Shown piece after piece: positions 62,883 to 64,000 of a stretch of 64,000 nucleotides of DNA (position 1 is the stretch's first letter; every line of letters starts with the position of its first letter). Origin of the DNA: Oasisia sp. SBJ-2009. Lineage: Eukaryota; Annelida; Polychaeta; Sabellida; Siboglinidae. The stretch is from assembly GCA_964017155.1 (NCBI GenBank), contig OZ024862.1, positions 46,323,374 through 46,387,373 on the forward strand, read 5' to 3'. The notes below the pieces were generated by a model. The model had not been told where the DNA came from and did no database searches. It worked only from the letters and a program-made list of their open reading frames with translations. The translations under genes and the position numbers were made by a program.

Positions 62883-64000
62883 AGAGTTTAAGACTTAAGA
62901 CAGTTCCCAAAAGGGTTGAGATGAACAGGGTATGGAAATAAGGTGCATCCCCAGAATGTACGCTCCCAAAACACCCTTCCATTGTTTTATTCAAGTTTCA
63001 AAGCCACAAGTAACTAATGCAATGACTGTATGACTAACTTGAGGCCAGTGTTCAACTTGTTATTTTTTATGATCTACATAGTAAACTTATCTTCAAACTG
63101 TAACTGAAGTTATTCTGCTAAACAACATGGCTTTTTTTAGTTTAACAGTTAACTTATCTATGATTAACGATTACTTCCAATTGACATACTTTTGTTTGTA
63201 CAGCGTAGTATGACAGATAATGAAAAGGACTTGATACATTTTATGCTGAATGGTGTAAAAGTGGAGTTTATGCATTTCCTTTGAATGACTACTTCTGAGA
63301 CAGTATTAACTGTTTTCATTTGTGCTCATCAATGCAACTCATTATTACACCAACTTTTAGATAACTACAATCCTGGAAGTACATGTTCACACCTTATGCA
63401 TTGTTCAGTAACTTGAGGTGTGACATATACTCATCACATATGTTCCTGACAGGGTTAGCATAAATGTCGTCAAGACTATGTGTCAATTTGATTGATTACA
63501 TAGAAAACGTTGAAATTTGAAGGCTTGCGTTAGTCGGACACTTGTATTAGTATTACACAGATACACTCAGTGACTTATGTTAGTCACACACTTATACACA
63601 TAGTCCGAGACTCATGGATTTAGTCAAAGACTCATCTTACAGAGTTTTTATTCTTTGCCTTATTCACAGTGCAAATCCTAGATTGTCAGGAATTAAACAA
63701 AAGAATGTTTTTGGGGGGGGGGGTTCATTTCTGTATTTCAAGATGAACCATTACAATTGAGAGATAATAATTGCAGAAGATCAGGCAGACAGAACAGACT
63801 GCATGGTTTGGTGGACCAATAAGGAAGACATTGTAGTGGATAACTTATGGAATTGAATTGCCACTTAAAGTTGAACAGAAAGAGACAATATATATATTGC
63901 CAAAAATTATTTAACAAAGAAAAGGTTCTTCCTAAGACATGATTACACAACTTCATCACCTAGTGAGTATGCTTGTTGAAGCTGGTGGTTATTCTGCTAG
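62883..64000. other. Upstream flank, nothing recognised
   Basis: AT-rich sequence with a run of twelve G at about 63712-63723 and a weak repeated motif (TTAGTC...ACACTTATA, 63530-63625). No exon was supported. Confidence 0.5.

Noticed and set aside
62473..62994. Ser/Leu/Pro and Arg/Glu/Gly repeat proteins of 129-173 codons
   Set aside because: Translation of the polypurine array on either strand.

Overview
The window is eukaryotic nuclear DNA from an invertebrate animal. It shows split genes with GT-AG introns, many (TA)n, (GT)n, (CTGC)n and (TCTG)n microsatellites, short non-autonomous DNA transposons, and AT-rich introns many kilobases long. The one unmistakable gene is a nuclear receptor of the HNF4 (NR2A) family. 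The repeats and SINE-like tails ending in TATTATTATT would fit a mollusc, annelid or similar lophotrochozoan, but nothing seen fixes the phylum. No bacterial, plasmid, viral or CRISPR features were found.

HNF4 lies on the minus strand and fills most of the window. Six shared coding exons are joined by phase-compatible splice sites: 29132-29440 (DNA-binding domain), 24610-24725 (hinge), 23540-23689, 22763-23003 and 20859-21095 (ligand-binding domain), and 19368-19903 (His/Pro/Gln-rich F domain with stop). Upstream are four candidate alternative first coding exons, at 61734-61833, 52876-53092, 37478-37565 and 29586-29619. All four end in a phase-1 GT donor that fits the phase-1 acceptor of the DNA-binding exon, which implies a multi-promoter gene with interchangeable N-terminal activation domains. 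The first exon to the stop spans about 42 kb. A long AT-rich stretch, 15.75-19.37 kb, is probably the 3' UTR.

A second, partial gene lies downstream on the same strand, at 7231-14964. Five short exons join in phase into a 165-residue N-terminal part of a Pro/Tyr/Arg-rich cytoplasmic-type protein. It resembles, from memory only, the TEPP/SPMIP8 family of sperm and ciliary microtubule inner proteins. Its 3' end was not found and may lie beyond base 1.

The most unusual structure is around the penultimate HNF4 exon (20859-21095). Its donor is a non-canonical GC site embedded in a 27-bp minisatellite whose other units repeat the same donor-like sequence. The minisatellite is interrupted by a 501-bp inverted-repeat element with TTAA target duplications. 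On the other side, the exon's acceptor region is echoed in an 87/215-bp tandem array. Other mobile elements are a second TTAA element (35341-36204) and a hAT-like element with an 8-bp target duplication (49757-50327). CpG density changes sharply near 15.3 kb: the second gene's region keeps CpG, while the HNF4 domain is strongly CpG-depleted, as expected if only the latter is methylated in the germ line.
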